Shown here: positions 1 through 7,849 of the stretch, in pieces | Layout of the letters: each line of letters begins with the position of its first letter | Numbering within the stretch: position 1 is the stretch's first letter | NCBI GenBank assembly: GCA_029932915.1 | Contig: JAOZPE010000003.1 | Location: 1 to 64,000, forward strand | Source: Candidatus Krumholzibacteriia bacterium | Lineage (GTDB): Bacteria > Krumholzibacteriota > Krumholzibacteriia > JAJRXK01 | Direction of reading: 5' to 3' | DNA: 64,000 bases | The notes under the pieces: model-generated | Databases searched by the model: none | Seen by the model: the letters and a program-made list of their open reading frames with translations, nothing else | Told to the model about the DNA's origin: nothing | Made by a program: the position numbers and the translations under genes

Positions 1-638
1 GTGTACTTGTTCCGGTAGTCGTAGAAACCCTCGTGGGGACGGATCTCCACCACCGGGGTCGGCTCGCCCCAGACCATGGGCAGGGTCAACTCCCGACCGG
101 GAATGTAGCGCTCGAGCAGCCAGCGGCCAGGCCGGCGAGAGGGATCGTCCCAGATCCGGCGCAGCTCCTCGGCCGAGGGCCTCAGATGGACACCGATGGC
201 CGAGCCCTCGTCCACCGGTTTGAGCACCACATCGGCGCCGAGTTCGGCCGCGGCGGCCACGAGGGCGTCGGCCGTCTCGTCCCCCTCCAGCACCTTCCAC
301 TCGGCGGTCGCGATCCCCAGCGAGCGGCAGAGGTGCTTGCTCAGCACCTTGTCCATGCTCAGCGCGCAGGCGCGGGGAGGGCTTCCCACGTAGGGCTTGC
401 CCATCAGTTCCAGCAGGGCCTGGATGCGCCCGTCCTCGCCGAAGCCCCCGTGCAGGGCCACGAAGACCACCTCGACGGTGGTGCAGGCGGCAGTGGTGCA
501 GGCGGCCACCGGATCGACCGGGTCGATCTCGATCACCTCGTGCCCGCGTCCGCGCAGGGCCTCGGCGACGGCCTGGCCCGTGGCCAGGGAGATCTCCCGC
601 TCGGAACTGACGCCTCCCCGCAGTACGGCGACCCTCAC
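1..638 (-). CDS. ddl: D-alanine--D-alanine ligase, partial (C-terminus beyond window)
   Basis: Ligates two D-alanines with ATP in the cytoplasm to make the dipeptide used in peptidoglycan precursor synthesis. About 212 residues are visible. The N-terminus MRVAVLRGGVSSEREISL matches the Ddl N-terminal domain, LHGGFGEDGRIQ follows, and the ATP-grasp part shows KPVDEGSAIGV and ERYIPGREL, then EIRPHEGFYDY near the edge. The ORF track misses it because it runs off the window. The chosen start is GTG, whose bases overlap the ispF stop as GTGA, the same coupling seen at most junctions here. It is the last visible gene of the mla-radA-isp operon. The family call is secure; only the 3' end is unseen. 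Confidence 0.93.
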   Translation of the reverse strand, partial: MRVAVLRGGVSSEREISLATGQAVAEALRGRGHEVIEIDPVDPVAACTTAACTTVEVVFVALHGGFGEDGRIQALLELMGKPYVGSPPRACALSMDKVLSKHLCRSLGIATAEWKVLEGDETADALVAAAAELGADVVLKPVDEGSAIGVHLRPSAEELRRIWDDPSRRPGRWLLERYIPGRELTLPMVWGEPTPVVEIRPHEGFYDYRNKY

Positions 639-1129
639 TGTCCCTTCCCTTCCACCGATTCCACCAGCACCACCGCGTACGCGGTCATACCCTCGCCGCG
701 TCCCTCCGGCCCGAGTCCCTCGCCCCGGGTGGCCTTGATCGAGATCCTGTCGGCCGAGACCGCCAGGGTCTGGGCCAGGCGCGCGCGCATGGCCGCAAGA
801 TGCGGCGCCAGGCGGGGCGCCTCGGCCATCACCGTGCAGTCGAGGTTGACCGGCTCGAAGCCCCGCTCCCGGACCTCCTGGACGATCTCGGCCAGGAATT
901 CCTGGCTGTCGCGGCCGCGGTGGGCCTCGTCGGTGTCGGGGAAGCGCTGGCCCAGATCCCCCAGGGCCAATGCCCCCAGCAGGGCGTCGCAGATGGCGTG
1001 GGTGAGCGCATCGGCGTCGCTGTGCCCCAACAGCCCCCGCTGCGAGGCGATCCGGACGCCCCCGAGGATCAGGGGCCGCCCTTCGACCAGCCGGTGCCGG
1101 TCGATCCCCTGGCCGATGCGTAGACTCAT
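635..1129 (-). CDS. ispF: 2-C-methyl-D-erythritol 2,4-cyclodiphosphate synthase
   Basis: Cyclises CDP-methylerythritol 2-phosphate to MEcPP with release of CMP, the fifth step of the MEP isoprenoid pathway. The 164-residue product has the usual length. It begins MSLRIGQGIDRHRL, whose D10 and H12 are the metal ligands, and continues with LLGHSDADALTHA, which carries the third ligand His36, then DLGQRFPDTD. The C-terminal TRGEGLGPEGRGEG region is typical. The ORF track starts 10 codons too early; the ATG at 1129 overlaps the ispD stop as ATGA and places the protein start where the family expects it. It sits between ispD and ddl, so two MEP enzymes are co-transcribed with a cell-wall gene. Confidence 0.96.
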   Translation of the reverse strand: MSLRIGQGIDRHRLVEGRPLILGGVRIASQRGLLGHSDADALTHAICDALLGALALGDLGQRFPDTDEAHRGRDSQEFLAEIVQEVRERGFEPVNLDCTVMAEAPRLAPHLAAMRARLAQTLAVSADRISIKATRGEGLGPEGRGEGMTAYAVVLVESVEGKGQ

Positions 1130-1857
1130 GATTCCTCCCGCAGGCGTCGCAGGGCCCACTCGAGTTCCCCGGCGCTGGTGATCTTGAGATTGTCCGGCTC
1201 CCCCTCGACCAGGCTCACCGGCCGGCCCGACTCGAGCACCACGCTGCCCTCGTCGGGGGCATCGGGGCGACCCGCTTCCCGGAAGGCCCGCCGCAGCAGC
1301 TCGAGGGAGAATCCCTGGGGCGTCTGGACCGCGCGCAGGCTCTGCCGGGGAAGGTAGCGCCGCACGTCCTGTCCCCTTCCGTTCCGTCCATCGTCGCCCG
1401 GCGCAGGGGAATCGTCCACTTCCAGGATGGCATCCTTCAAGCCGACCACCGGAACCGCCGCCCCGCTCTCCGCCGCGGCGGCCACCACCCGATCGACCAG
1501 GGTGGCGCTGGTGAAGGGGCGGGCCGCGTCGTGGATGAGCACGAGTTCGCAGGAGGGGCCGAGCGCGTCCAGACCCGCCTGCGCGCTCAGGTGCCGGGTG
1601 GCCCCGCCCTGGACGATCCGCAACTCGACGCCGTCCATCCCGGCCCTCAGTTCGCGCTCGACCTCCTCGATCCGTTCGGGATGGCCGGCCGGCGTCACCA
1701 CCACCAGGCCCTCGACCGCCGGCCCCTGGAGAAAGGGGGCACAGGCGCGGGCGAGCAGGGTACGGCCGCCGATGCGGGCGAATTGCTTGGCCCGGCCCGC
1801 GCGGCGTCCGCTGCCGGCGGCGAGGACGACGGCCCAGACCTGCCCCCCCCGGCTCAA
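1126..1857 (-). CDS. ispD: 2-C-methyl-D-erythritol 4-phosphate cytidylyltransferase
   Basis: Transfers CMP from CTP to MEP in the MEP isoprenoid pathway. The 243-residue protein opens with the nucleotidyltransferase loop AVVLAAGSGRRAG followed by KQFARIGGRTLL. It then shows VLIHDAARPF, the conserved core motif, and AVQTPQGF, and ends with the LKITSAGELEWA segment that IspD proteins share. A short D/G/R-rich insertion (SPAPGDDGRNGRGQD) lies in the middle. Its ATG overlaps the radA stop by 4 bases and its stop overlaps the ispF start, so radA, ispD and ispF are probably translationally coupled. The adjacency of ispD and ispF is common in bacteria and supports both calls. Confidence 0.96.
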   Translation of the reverse strand: MSRGGQVWAVVLAAGSGRRAGRAKQFARIGGRTLLARACAPFLQGPAVEGLVVVTPAGHPERIEEVERELRAGMDGVELRIVQGGATRHLSAQAGLDALGPSCELVLIHDAARPFTSATLVDRVVAAAAESGAAVPVVGLKDAILEVDDSPAPGDDGRNGRGQDVRRYLPRQSLRAVQTPQGFSLELLRRAFREAGRPDAPDEGSVVLESGRPVSLVEGEPDNLKITSAGELEWALRRLREES

Positions 1858-3269
1858 GCGCCCTCCTCCTCGGCGTCCTTCGGCAGCTCGCGCAGGCCGA
1901 AGGCGGCGGAGATCGCGGCGGCGAGCGTCCGCACGCCGATCACCTGCAGGCCTTCGATCCGGGGCAGGGACTGGCCGGGCAGGCGCGCCACCACCGCCTT
2001 GCGGAAGCCGTGGGCAGCGGCCTCCTTCAGCCGCGGCGTGAGATTCTCGGCCGGGCGCAACTCACCGGTGAGACCGACCTCACCGAGGAAGATCGTCTCG
2101 GCCAGGAGGGGGCGGTTGCGCAGGCTCGAGGCCATGGCGCAGGCCAGGGCCAGATCGGCCGCCGGATCGCTCACCTTCAGACCGCCGGCCACCTTCACGA
2201 AGATGTCCCGGCCCGAGGTCGACATCCTGCTCTTGCGATCGAGGATGGCGGCCAGCAGGGCGATCCGCCGCCCATCCACGCCGGACACGACCCGGGCGGG
2301 GGTGCCGTAGTGCGAAGGCGTCAACAGCGCCTGCACCTCCACCAGGAAGGGCCGCGAACCCGATTGCACCGCGGTGACCGCGCTGCCCGGCTCGTTCACC
2401 AGCCGGCCGGCCAGGAACATCGCGCTCACGTCGCGGACCGGCTGCAGGCCCTTCTGCGTCATCTCCATCACCGCCAGCTCGCCGGTGGCGCCGAAGCGGT
2501 TCTTGAACGCGCGGATGATGCGGACCACCCCGCGCGGATCGGGTTCGAAGTACAGGACCGCGTCGACCATGTGCTCGAGTACCCGCGGGCCGGCCAGGTC
2601 GCCGTCCTTGGTGACGTGGCCCACCAGCGCGACCGCACAGGAGGTGGCCCGGGCGAAGTCGGCCAACAGCCCGCCGCAGAAACGGATCTGCGACACACTG
2701 CCGGCGATGCCGTCGAGCTCGCGGCTGTAGACGGCCTGGATGGAATCGACGACGAGGAAGGCCGGAGGATCCCTGTACAGTCCAGGCAGCACCCGCTCCA
2801 GACAGGGCTCGTCGACGATGAGGAAGCGGTCGCCGATCTCGCCCAGACGCTGGGCGCGACGGCGCACCTGCGAGGCCGATTCCTCCGCGGAGAGATAGAC
2901 CGCGCGCTGTCCGGCGGCCGCGAAGTCACGGGTGAGCATGGTCAGCAGGGTCGACTTGCCCACGCCCGGCGCTCCTCCGAGCAGGAAGATGCTGCCGGGC
3001 ACGATCCCGCCGCCGAGGACGCGATCCAGCTCGGCGGGTTGGACGTGGTAGCGGGGAAGGCGATCGATCTCGACGCCGTTGAGTGCGATGGGTTCGACGG
3101 TGTCCTCGGCCGCACCCAGGCTGCGTGTGCTGCGGCCGGAGCCGGAGAGACCGCCCGGCTTCTCCTCGTTGAAGCTGTTCCAGGCTCCGCACTGGGGACA
3201 GCGTCCCATCCAGCGGACCTCGGTGTGTCCACATTCGCTGCAGGTGTAGAGGGTTCGTTCTCTGGGCAT
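1854..3269 (-). CDS. radA: DNA repair protein RadA
   Basis: RecA-like ATPase that processes branched recombination intermediates and promotes branch migration. The 471-residue protein begins with a four-cysteine zinc finger (C10, C13, C24, C27 in CSECGHTEVRWMGRCPQCG). Next come Walker A GGAPGVGKST, Walker B LVVDSIQ, the RadA-specific KNRFGATGE motif, and a C-terminal Lon-protease-like fold ending near GVRTLAAAISAAFG. The tracked ORF carries 20 extra N-terminal residues; the ATG at 3269 is preceded by GGGAGAGAG and starts just before the finger, so it is preferred. It follows mlaD after a gap containing a strong hairpin and is coupled to ispD downstream. Confidence 0.96.
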   Translation of the reverse strand: MPRERTLYTCSECGHTEVRWMGRCPQCGAWNSFNEEKPGGLSGSGRSTRSLGAAEDTVEPIALNGVEIDRLPRYHVQPAELDRVLGGGIVPGSIFLLGGAPGVGKSTLLTMLTRDFAAAGQRAVYLSAEESASQVRRRAQRLGEIGDRFLIVDEPCLERVLPGLYRDPPAFLVVDSIQAVYSRELDGIAGSVSQIRFCGGLLADFARATSCAVALVGHVTKDGDLAGPRVLEHMVDAVLYFEPDPRGVVRIIRAFKNRFGATGELAVMEMTQKGLQPVRDVSAMFLAGRLVNEPGSAVTAVQSGSRPFLVEVQALLTPSHYGTPARVVSGVDGRRIALLAAILDRKSRMSTSGRDIFVKVAGGLKVSDPAADLALACAMASSLRNRPLLAETIFLGEVGLTGELRPAENLTPRLKEAAAHGFRKAVVARLPGQSLPRIEGLQVIGVRTLAAAISAAFGLRELPKDAEEEGA

Positions 3270-3308
3270 GCTCTCTCCCGACCCTCGGGTCGCCGGAGGC
3301 GGGGGCGG

Positions 3309-3327
3309 GGCCGGAACCGTTCCGGCC
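3309..3327 (-). terminator. hairpin after mlaD
   Basis: GGCCGGAA and TTCCGGCC form an 8-bp perfect stem with a 3-base loop, beginning 14 bases after the mlaD stop. No T-run follows, so it may be a weak or Rho-assisted terminator, or an mRNA-stabilising structure that separates the mla genes from radA. Confidence 0.4.
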
Positions 3328-3341
3328 ATCGTGGCTGGACC

Positions 3342-4256
3342 TCAGAAGTCCATGATCGTCAGGTTCAGGTAGCGTTGCGGGTTGCGGCGGATGTCTTCCA
3401 CCAGCGCCTGCATCTGCCGGATGCTCTCCTTCACGCTCTCGGCCGTCTCGCCGTCGTGGATCAGGACCCCGACCGTTCCCTTCTGCTCGTTGATCGCCGC
3501 CAACAGGAGCTGCGCCTCGCGGGAGACCGCATCCAGTCGCGCCAGCAGACTGTCGGCGCGGTCGAGGGTAGCTGGGAATCGGTCAATCGCCTCGCCCAGG
3601 GAGTCACCGTGCGCACTCAGCAGGGTGTCCAGATGCCCGGTGAGGGAAGCCAGGTTCCCGGTGGCCGCATCGAGATGGGCACGGTTGTCCTGCAGATACT
3701 CGGAGAGCCCGGTGACCGCGCGGGTGGTCGCCTGCAGGGTGGAGGCCAGGCCTCCCTCCCCCTCGATGGCATCCATCGCAAGCTGCAGGCGGTCGAGGAA
3801 ATCGTTGAAGCGCTGGCCCAGATCGGCCATCTGACCCGCCAATTCGGGCATCGAGTAGTCGTAGCTGCCGACGAAGATCCGGTCTCCCGGGTCGAGGATG
3901 CGTTCGCCCATCCCCGGGTCGAGCAGCAGGACACGATCGCCGACCAGTCCGACCGAGGACACCCGGAAGGTGGCGTCCTGACGCAGCGCCACGCGCCGAT
4001 CGACCTCGCAGACCACCAGCACCCCTTTGTCCTCGAGCTGGATGCTCTGGACATTGCCCATGGGAATCCCTCGCACGTGCACCGGATCTCCCGCGCTGAG
4101 TCCGCCCACGGTCTGGAAATGCACGAACAGGGTCTGGCTCTCCCGCCGCATGCGCACTTCCTGCAGGTAGAGGAGTCCCGCGACGAGCACGATCATGGCG
4201 ACGATCACCACCACCCCCACCTGGATCTCCTGCCGGCTCCGCGACGCGCTGCTCAT
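3342..4256 (-). CDS. mlaD: MCE/MlaD family lipid-transport substrate-binding protein
   Basis: Periplasmic-side component of an Mla-type ABC system that moves phospholipids between the inner and outer membranes. The 304-residue protein has a short cytoplasmic start, one transmembrane anchor (about residues 13-30, VGVVVIVAMIVLVAGLLYL), and an MCE domain at about 38-120 with GLSAGDPVHVRGIPMGNV and VGDRVLLLDPG. A mostly helical C-terminal region of about 180 residues follows, which in MCE proteins can build a channel or hexamer. It lies immediately after mlaE and mlaF, the canonical order. The C-terminal part is longer than in E. coli MlaD and closer to YebT/PqiB or actinobacterial MCE proteins, so the symbol indicates family, not strict orthology. 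Confidence 0.9.
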   Translation of the reverse strand: MSSASRSRQEIQVGVVVIVAMIVLVAGLLYLQEVRMRRESQTLFVHFQTVGGLSAGDPVHVRGIPMGNVQSIQLEDKGVLVVCEVDRRVALRQDATFRVSSVGLVGDRVLLLDPGMGERILDPGDRIFVGSYDYSMPELAGQMADLGQRFNDFLDRLQLAMDAIEGEGGLASTLQATTRAVTGLSEYLQDNRAHLDAATGNLASLTGHLDTLLSAHGDSLGEAIDRFPATLDRADSLLARLDAVSREAQLLLAAINEQKGTVGVLIHDGETAESVKESIRQMQALVEDIRRNPQRYLNLTIMDF

Positions 4257-4273
4257 GTCCGGTATCCCTTCGC

Positions 4274-5032
4274 TCAGAATGCTTGCAGAGGCCCCTCGCT
4301 GCTGCCGTCGATGAACTGGCGCATGGGCCCGTCCGTGGTGGCCTGCGCCTCCTCCTTGGATCCGTCGAAGACGATGCGGCCGTCGTTGAGCAGCGCGAAG
4401 CGCTCACCGACGGTCCAGGCGCTGGTCATGTCGTGGGTGACCACCACCGAGGTCACCCCCAGTTCGCGGTCCAGCCGCAGGATGAGGTGGTTGATCGCGT
4501 CGGACGATATGGGATCGAGACCCGTGGTGGGTTCATCATACAACAGGTAGTCAGGCCGGGTCACGATCGCCCTGGCGATGCCCGCGCGCTTGCGCATCCC
4601 TCCGGAGAGCTCGGCCGGCATCTTGTCGTAGCTGCCGCCCAGGCCGACCTGGGACAGGGCCGAGCGGGCGCGTTCGGTGACCTCGTCCTCTTCCAGGGAG
4701 GTGTGCTCGCGCAGGGCCAGGGCCACGTTCTCCCCCACGGTCATCGAATCGAAGAGGGCGCCGCCCTGGAAGACCATGGCGAAGCGGCGGCGCAGGCGGA
4801 ACAGGCCCCTGCGCGAGAGCCCGGGAACGTCCTCGCCGTCGACGAGGATCGAGCCGCGGTCGGGCTTGAGCAGTCCGACGATGAGCTTGAGCATCACACT
4901 CTTGCCCTGTCCGCTCTTGCCCAGGATGACCCTCTGCTCCCCGCGGGCGATCCGCAGGTCGACACCGTCGAGGACCTTCTGCTGTCCGAAGGTCTTGCTC
5001 ACCTGGCTGATGACGATTCCCGCTTCGCTCAT
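4274..5032 (-). CDS. mlaF: Mla-type ABC transporter ATP-binding protein
   Basis: ATPase subunit that powers the MlaE permease. The product is 252 residues with Walker A ILGKSGQGKSV, the Q-loop FQGGALFDSMTVGENV, the signature LSGGMRKRAGIARA, Walker B YLLYDEPTTGLDP and the switch histidine in VVVTHDM. The GKSGQGKSVMLK loop and GGMRKR signature are typical of the Mla/Ttg2A subfamily. The tracked ORF has 64 extra N-terminal residues that are out-of-frame mlaE sequence. The ATG at 5032 overlaps the mlaE stop (ATGA) and leads directly into MSEAGIVISQVSKTFG. Gene order E-F-D supports the assignment. No MlaB or MlaC gene is visible nearby. Confidence 0.95.
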   Translation of the reverse strand: MSEAGIVISQVSKTFGQQKVLDGVDLRIARGEQRVILGKSGQGKSVMLKLIVGLLKPDRGSILVDGEDVPGLSRRGLFRLRRRFAMVFQGGALFDSMTVGENVALALREHTSLEEDEVTERARSALSQVGLGGSYDKMPAELSGGMRKRAGIARAIVTRPDYLLYDEPTTGLDPISSDAINHLILRLDRELGVTSVVVTHDMTSAWTVGERFALLNDGRIVFDGSKEEAQATTDGPMRQFIDGSSEGPLQAF

Positions 5033-5811
5033 CCGAAGAACACCTGGAAGATGATGGTGGCCAGCAGGTAGTCGGCGACGAGAATCATCAAGGCGCTGCC
5101 CACCACCGCCCGCATCGCCGCGTCCCCCACCCCGGCCGCGCCTCCCTCGGTATGGAAACCGCTGACCACACCGCTGATGGCGATGATCGCCCCGAAGACG
5201 GCGGCCTTGATGAGTCCACCCCACACGTCGTGGGCGTAGAAGAGCAGTTTGAGACCATCGACGAAGACCTTGGCCGAGATCCCCAGGGTCAGCGAGGAGA
5301 CCAGGAAGGCGCCCAGGACCGCCACCGCATCGGCCAGGACGGTGAGCACGGGCAACATGGCCACGCAGGCCAAGAAACGGGGCAGGGCCAGGTAACGCAC
5401 CGGATCGATGGCCAGCATCTCCAGTGCGTCGATCTGTTCGGTGACCTTCATCGTGCCCAGCTCGGCCGCGATGCTCGAGCTCACCCTCGCGCCCACCACC
5501 AGGGCGGTGAGCACCGGACCGAGTTCGATGAACACCATCTTGGCCACGACGGTCCCCAGAAGGGTGGCCGGCACATAGGTGGACATCTGGTAGGACGACT
5601 GCACCGCGGCGACCGCGCCGGTGAAGATGGAGGTGATCAGGACCAGGGGAATCGACCCGTTCCCCACGATGAACATCTGCCGGAGGATCTCATGGAAACT
5701 GCGGGGCAGCTCGGGAAGGGCGCGGACGAGACGGGCCAGCAGGAGGCCGCCCCGCCCGGCCTCGGCCACCGTGCCGAGAACACCGGCCCCAATGCGTCGT
5801 ACCAGGAACAT
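5029..5811 (-). CDS. mlaE: Mla-type ABC transporter permease
   Basis: Inner-membrane permease of the phospholipid transport complex. The 260-residue MlaE-family protein has several hydrophobic helices and the conserved stretches IELGPVLTALVVGARVSSSIAAELGTMKVTEQIDAL and LPRFLACVAMLPVLT. The chosen ATG at 5811 gives the standard family length; the tracked ORF adds 25 residues from a TTG with no ribosome-binding site. There is also no Shine-Dalgarno sequence before the ATG. A TATACT element ends only 6 bases upstream, so the mRNA may start at or next to the A of ATG (leaderless). It is the first gene of the mla-radA-isp-ddl run. Confidence 0.94.
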   Translation of the reverse strand: MFLVRRIGAGVLGTVAEAGRGGLLLARLVRALPELPRSFHEILRQMFIVGNGSIPLVLITSIFTGAVAAVQSSYQMSTYVPATLLGTVVAKMVFIELGPVLTALVVGARVSSSIAAELGTMKVTEQIDALEMLAIDPVRYLALPRFLACVAMLPVLTVLADAVAVLGAFLVSSLTLGISAKVFVDGLKLLFYAHDVWGGLIKAAVFGAIIAISGVVSGFHTEGGAAGVGDAAMRAVVGSALMILVADYLLATIIFQVFFG

Positions 5812-5817
5812 GGGCGC

Positions 5818-5847
5818 AGTATAGGCACCTTCGACGTCCAGTGGCAA
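5818..5847 (-). promoter_or_regulatory. sigma70-like promoter of mlaE, predicted leaderless
   Basis: On the minus strand TTGCCA, an 18-base spacer and TATACT precede the mlaE ATG by exactly 6 bases. A start 7 or so bases after the -10 element would fall on the start codon itself. The same TATACT-6-ATG layout occurs at priA. Confidence 0.65.
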
Positions 5848-5910
5848 CGACCGCTCACCGGCCAGCACAGGCTCCTTGCGCCACAAGAGCGAGCGAGACG
5901 GGGATCTCCG

Positions 5911-7521
5911 TTACCAGATGTCGGGGCCGTCGTCCTCTTCCGGAGGCGGCGAGGGCCGCGAATCCACACCTTCGGGGGCCGGCGGTGAGGCAGGGGTTCC
6001 GGGATCCTCCCGGCCAGGCCGGGGCGGAGCCGCGGACGAGGGACCCGCATCCGAGGCCGGCGACGGCCTTCCCCGCCCCGAGGGCGCCGAAGCCGGCGGA
6101 GCGCCCGAAGGAGCCGCGGCCGTGGGACGCGCGCCCGGAGGCGGTTTCTCCCGGGAGAGATTGGAGAAGCGCGTGAAGTGCTTGTCGAAGTGCAGGTTCA
6201 CCGTCCCGAGGGGACCATTGCGCTGCTTGCCGACGATGAGCTCGGCCAGGTTGGCATACTCCGGTGTGTCCGGTTCGTAGTACTCCTGCCGATAGATGAA
6301 CGCCACCAGGTCGGCGTCCTGCTCGATGGCGCCGGACTCACGCAGGTCGCTGAGCATGGGCCGGCGGTCGCCGCCGCGGCTCTCGACCGCGCGGGAGAGC
6401 TGGGAGAGGGCCACCACGGTGATGGAGAGATCCTTGGCCAGGGCCTTCAGGGCCCGGGAGATCTGGCTGATCTCCTGCTGGCGGTTCTCCATGCGGCCGT
6501 GGCTGTTCATCAGTTGCAGGTAGTCGACGATGATCAGTTCGACCTTGTGGTTCTGGACCATGCGCCGTGCCTTCGAACGCAGTTCGAGGACGGTGATGCC
6601 GCTGCTGTCGTCGATGTACACCGGCAGACGGGTGAGCTTGCCCAGGGCATCGGTCAGGCGGGGCCAGTCGGTGGGCTTGAGCCGGCCGGTCCGGATGGCA
6701 TGGTTGTCGAAACCACCGATGGAGGAGATCAGCCGGGTGACCAACTGCTCGGCGGACATCTCCAGGCTGAAGAAGCCCACCGGATGCCCCTTCATCGCCG
6801 CGTTGCACGCGATGTTCAGACAGAAGGCGGTCTTGCCCATGCCCGGGCGGCCGGCCAGGATCACCAGATCACCCGGCTGGAAACCTCCGGTGAGCTTGTC
6901 CAGGTCGCGGAAACCACTGGGCACGCCCGAAAGGCTCCCTCCCCGCTGGTAGGCCTCCTGGATGTGCTGGAAGGTGAGGTTGGCCAGGTCCTTGAGCGCG
7001 CGGTAGCCCTTCCTCTCCGCATGCTGGGCCAGGGTGAACAGCTCGTTCTGGGCGTGGTCGAGGATGTCCTCGGCTTCCTCCCCACCCTCGTAGGCCTCGC
7101 GGGCGGTGGCGTGGCTGATGGCGATGATCTCCCGCAGGATCGACCGCTGCCGCACGATGCGCGCGTGGTAGCTGACGTTGGCCGGGCTCACCGCCACGTC
7201 GAGCATGGCATCGAGTTCGGCCGGTCCACCGAGCTTCTCCAGTTCCCCCTTCTTGTCCAGGTAGTCGGCCAGGGTGATGAGATCGGCCGGTTCCCCTCCC
7301 TCGCTGAGATGGATCATCGCCTCGTACACCATGCGATGGCGGGGAACGTAGAAGTCCTCGGGCCGGAGGACCTCCATCGACTCGCTCAGGGCGTCCGGGC
7401 TCTGCAGACACGCCGACAGCACGGCCCTCTCGGCCTCGAGAGCCTGCGGAGGGGTGCGGTCGCCGGGAAGGGCGGCATTGGAGAACTTGTCGGCCAGTGT
7501 CTTCATCCGGGGCTGTGCCAT
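5911..7521 (-). CDS. dnaB: replicative DNA helicase DnaB
   Basis: Hexameric 5'-3' helicase that unwinds DNA ahead of the replisome. The 536-residue protein has the DnaB N-terminal helical domain (PPQALEAERAVLSACLQSP) and a RecA-type motor with Walker A LAGRPGMGKTAF, Walker B LIIVDYLQLM, SQLSRAVE, and the LRESGAIEQDADLV segment. After the fold ends near NLHFDKHFTRF there is a proline- and alanine-rich tail of about 80 residues finishing in acidic EEDDGPDIW, absent from E. coli DnaB. The ATG at 7521 has AGGTGG just upstream; a second in-frame ATG lies 5 codons later. The track's 139 extra N-terminal residues are translated intergenic repeats. Confidence 0.96.
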   Translation of the reverse strand: MAQPRMKTLADKFSNAALPGDRTPPQALEAERAVLSACLQSPDALSESMEVLRPEDFYVPRHRMVYEAMIHLSEGGEPADLITLADYLDKKGELEKLGGPAELDAMLDVAVSPANVSYHARIVRQRSILREIIAISHATAREAYEGGEEAEDILDHAQNELFTLAQHAERKGYRALKDLANLTFQHIQEAYQRGGSLSGVPSGFRDLDKLTGGFQPGDLVILAGRPGMGKTAFCLNIACNAAMKGHPVGFFSLEMSAEQLVTRLISSIGGFDNHAIRTGRLKPTDWPRLTDALGKLTRLPVYIDDSSGITVLELRSKARRMVQNHKVELIIVDYLQLMNSHGRMENRQQEISQISRALKALAKDLSITVVALSQLSRAVESRGGDRRPMLSDLRESGAIEQDADLVAFIYRQEYYEPDTPEYANLAELIVGKQRNGPLGTVNLHFDKHFTRFSNLSREKPPPGARPTAAAPSGAPPASAPSGRGRPSPASDAGPSSAAPPRPGREDPGTPASPPAPEGVDSRPSPPPEEDDGPDIW

Positions 7522-7578
7522 GCGTCCACCTGATCCGGGGAGCCGTGGGAACTCGCGTGTCGAGAGGCAGGGTGAACC

Positions 7579-7607
7579 AGCATAGTCCCCCCGCGGCCGC
7601 GCTTCAA
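7579..7607 (-). promoter_or_regulatory. sigma70-like promoter of dnaB
   Basis: TTGAAG, a 17-base spacer and TATGCT are read on the minus strand about 57 bases before the dnaB ATG, giving a leader of roughly 50 bases. Confidence 0.55.
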
Positions 7608-7639
7608 GACGCAGGCGACGCCCCCGGCCGACGGGCGAT

Positions 7640-7687
7640 TTCTCCTGGGGACAGCCTGGGGACTTCTCCTGGGGACAGCCTGGGGAC
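7640..7687. repeat. tandem duplication of a 24-bp unit
   Basis: The unit TTCTCCTGGGGACAGCCTGG plus GGAC occurs twice head to tail without a mismatch in the dnaB-sodB gap. Each unit contains two GGGGAC words. It does not overlap either promoter; no function is visible. Confidence 0.85.
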
Positions 7688-7770
7688 GAGCGGGGAAAAG
7701 TCGCCTCGACGGGGGAGAAGCCGGGGACGGGATCCCATCGGAGCCGAGGCGGCCGCCGCCGGGCAGCCCG

Positions 7771-7799
7771 TTGGCGCCCCGACCGCTTCGCAGTATCCT
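7771..7799 (+). promoter_or_regulatory. sigma70-like promoter of sodB
   Basis: TTGGCG, a 17-base spacer and TATCCT lie about 50 bases before the sodB ATG. A GAGAGG ribosome-binding site sits 7 bases before that ATG. Confidence 0.5.
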
Positions 7800-7849
7800 G
7801 TGGCCCACAGCGCCCCCGAGAGATTCCCCGAGGCCAGAGAGGTCGACCC

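Noticed and set aside
33-1181. Plus-strand ORF at the left edge, 382 codons
   Set aside because: Antisense shadow of ddl and ispF; the minus strand encodes conserved Ddl and IspF motifs in the same region.
2010-4550. Long plus-strand ORF of 846 codons
   Set aside because: It is antisense to radA, mlaD and mlaF, all of which have clear family motifs; its translation is His/Gln/Arg/Gly-rich with no recognisable domain, as expected for the shadow of GC-rich genes.
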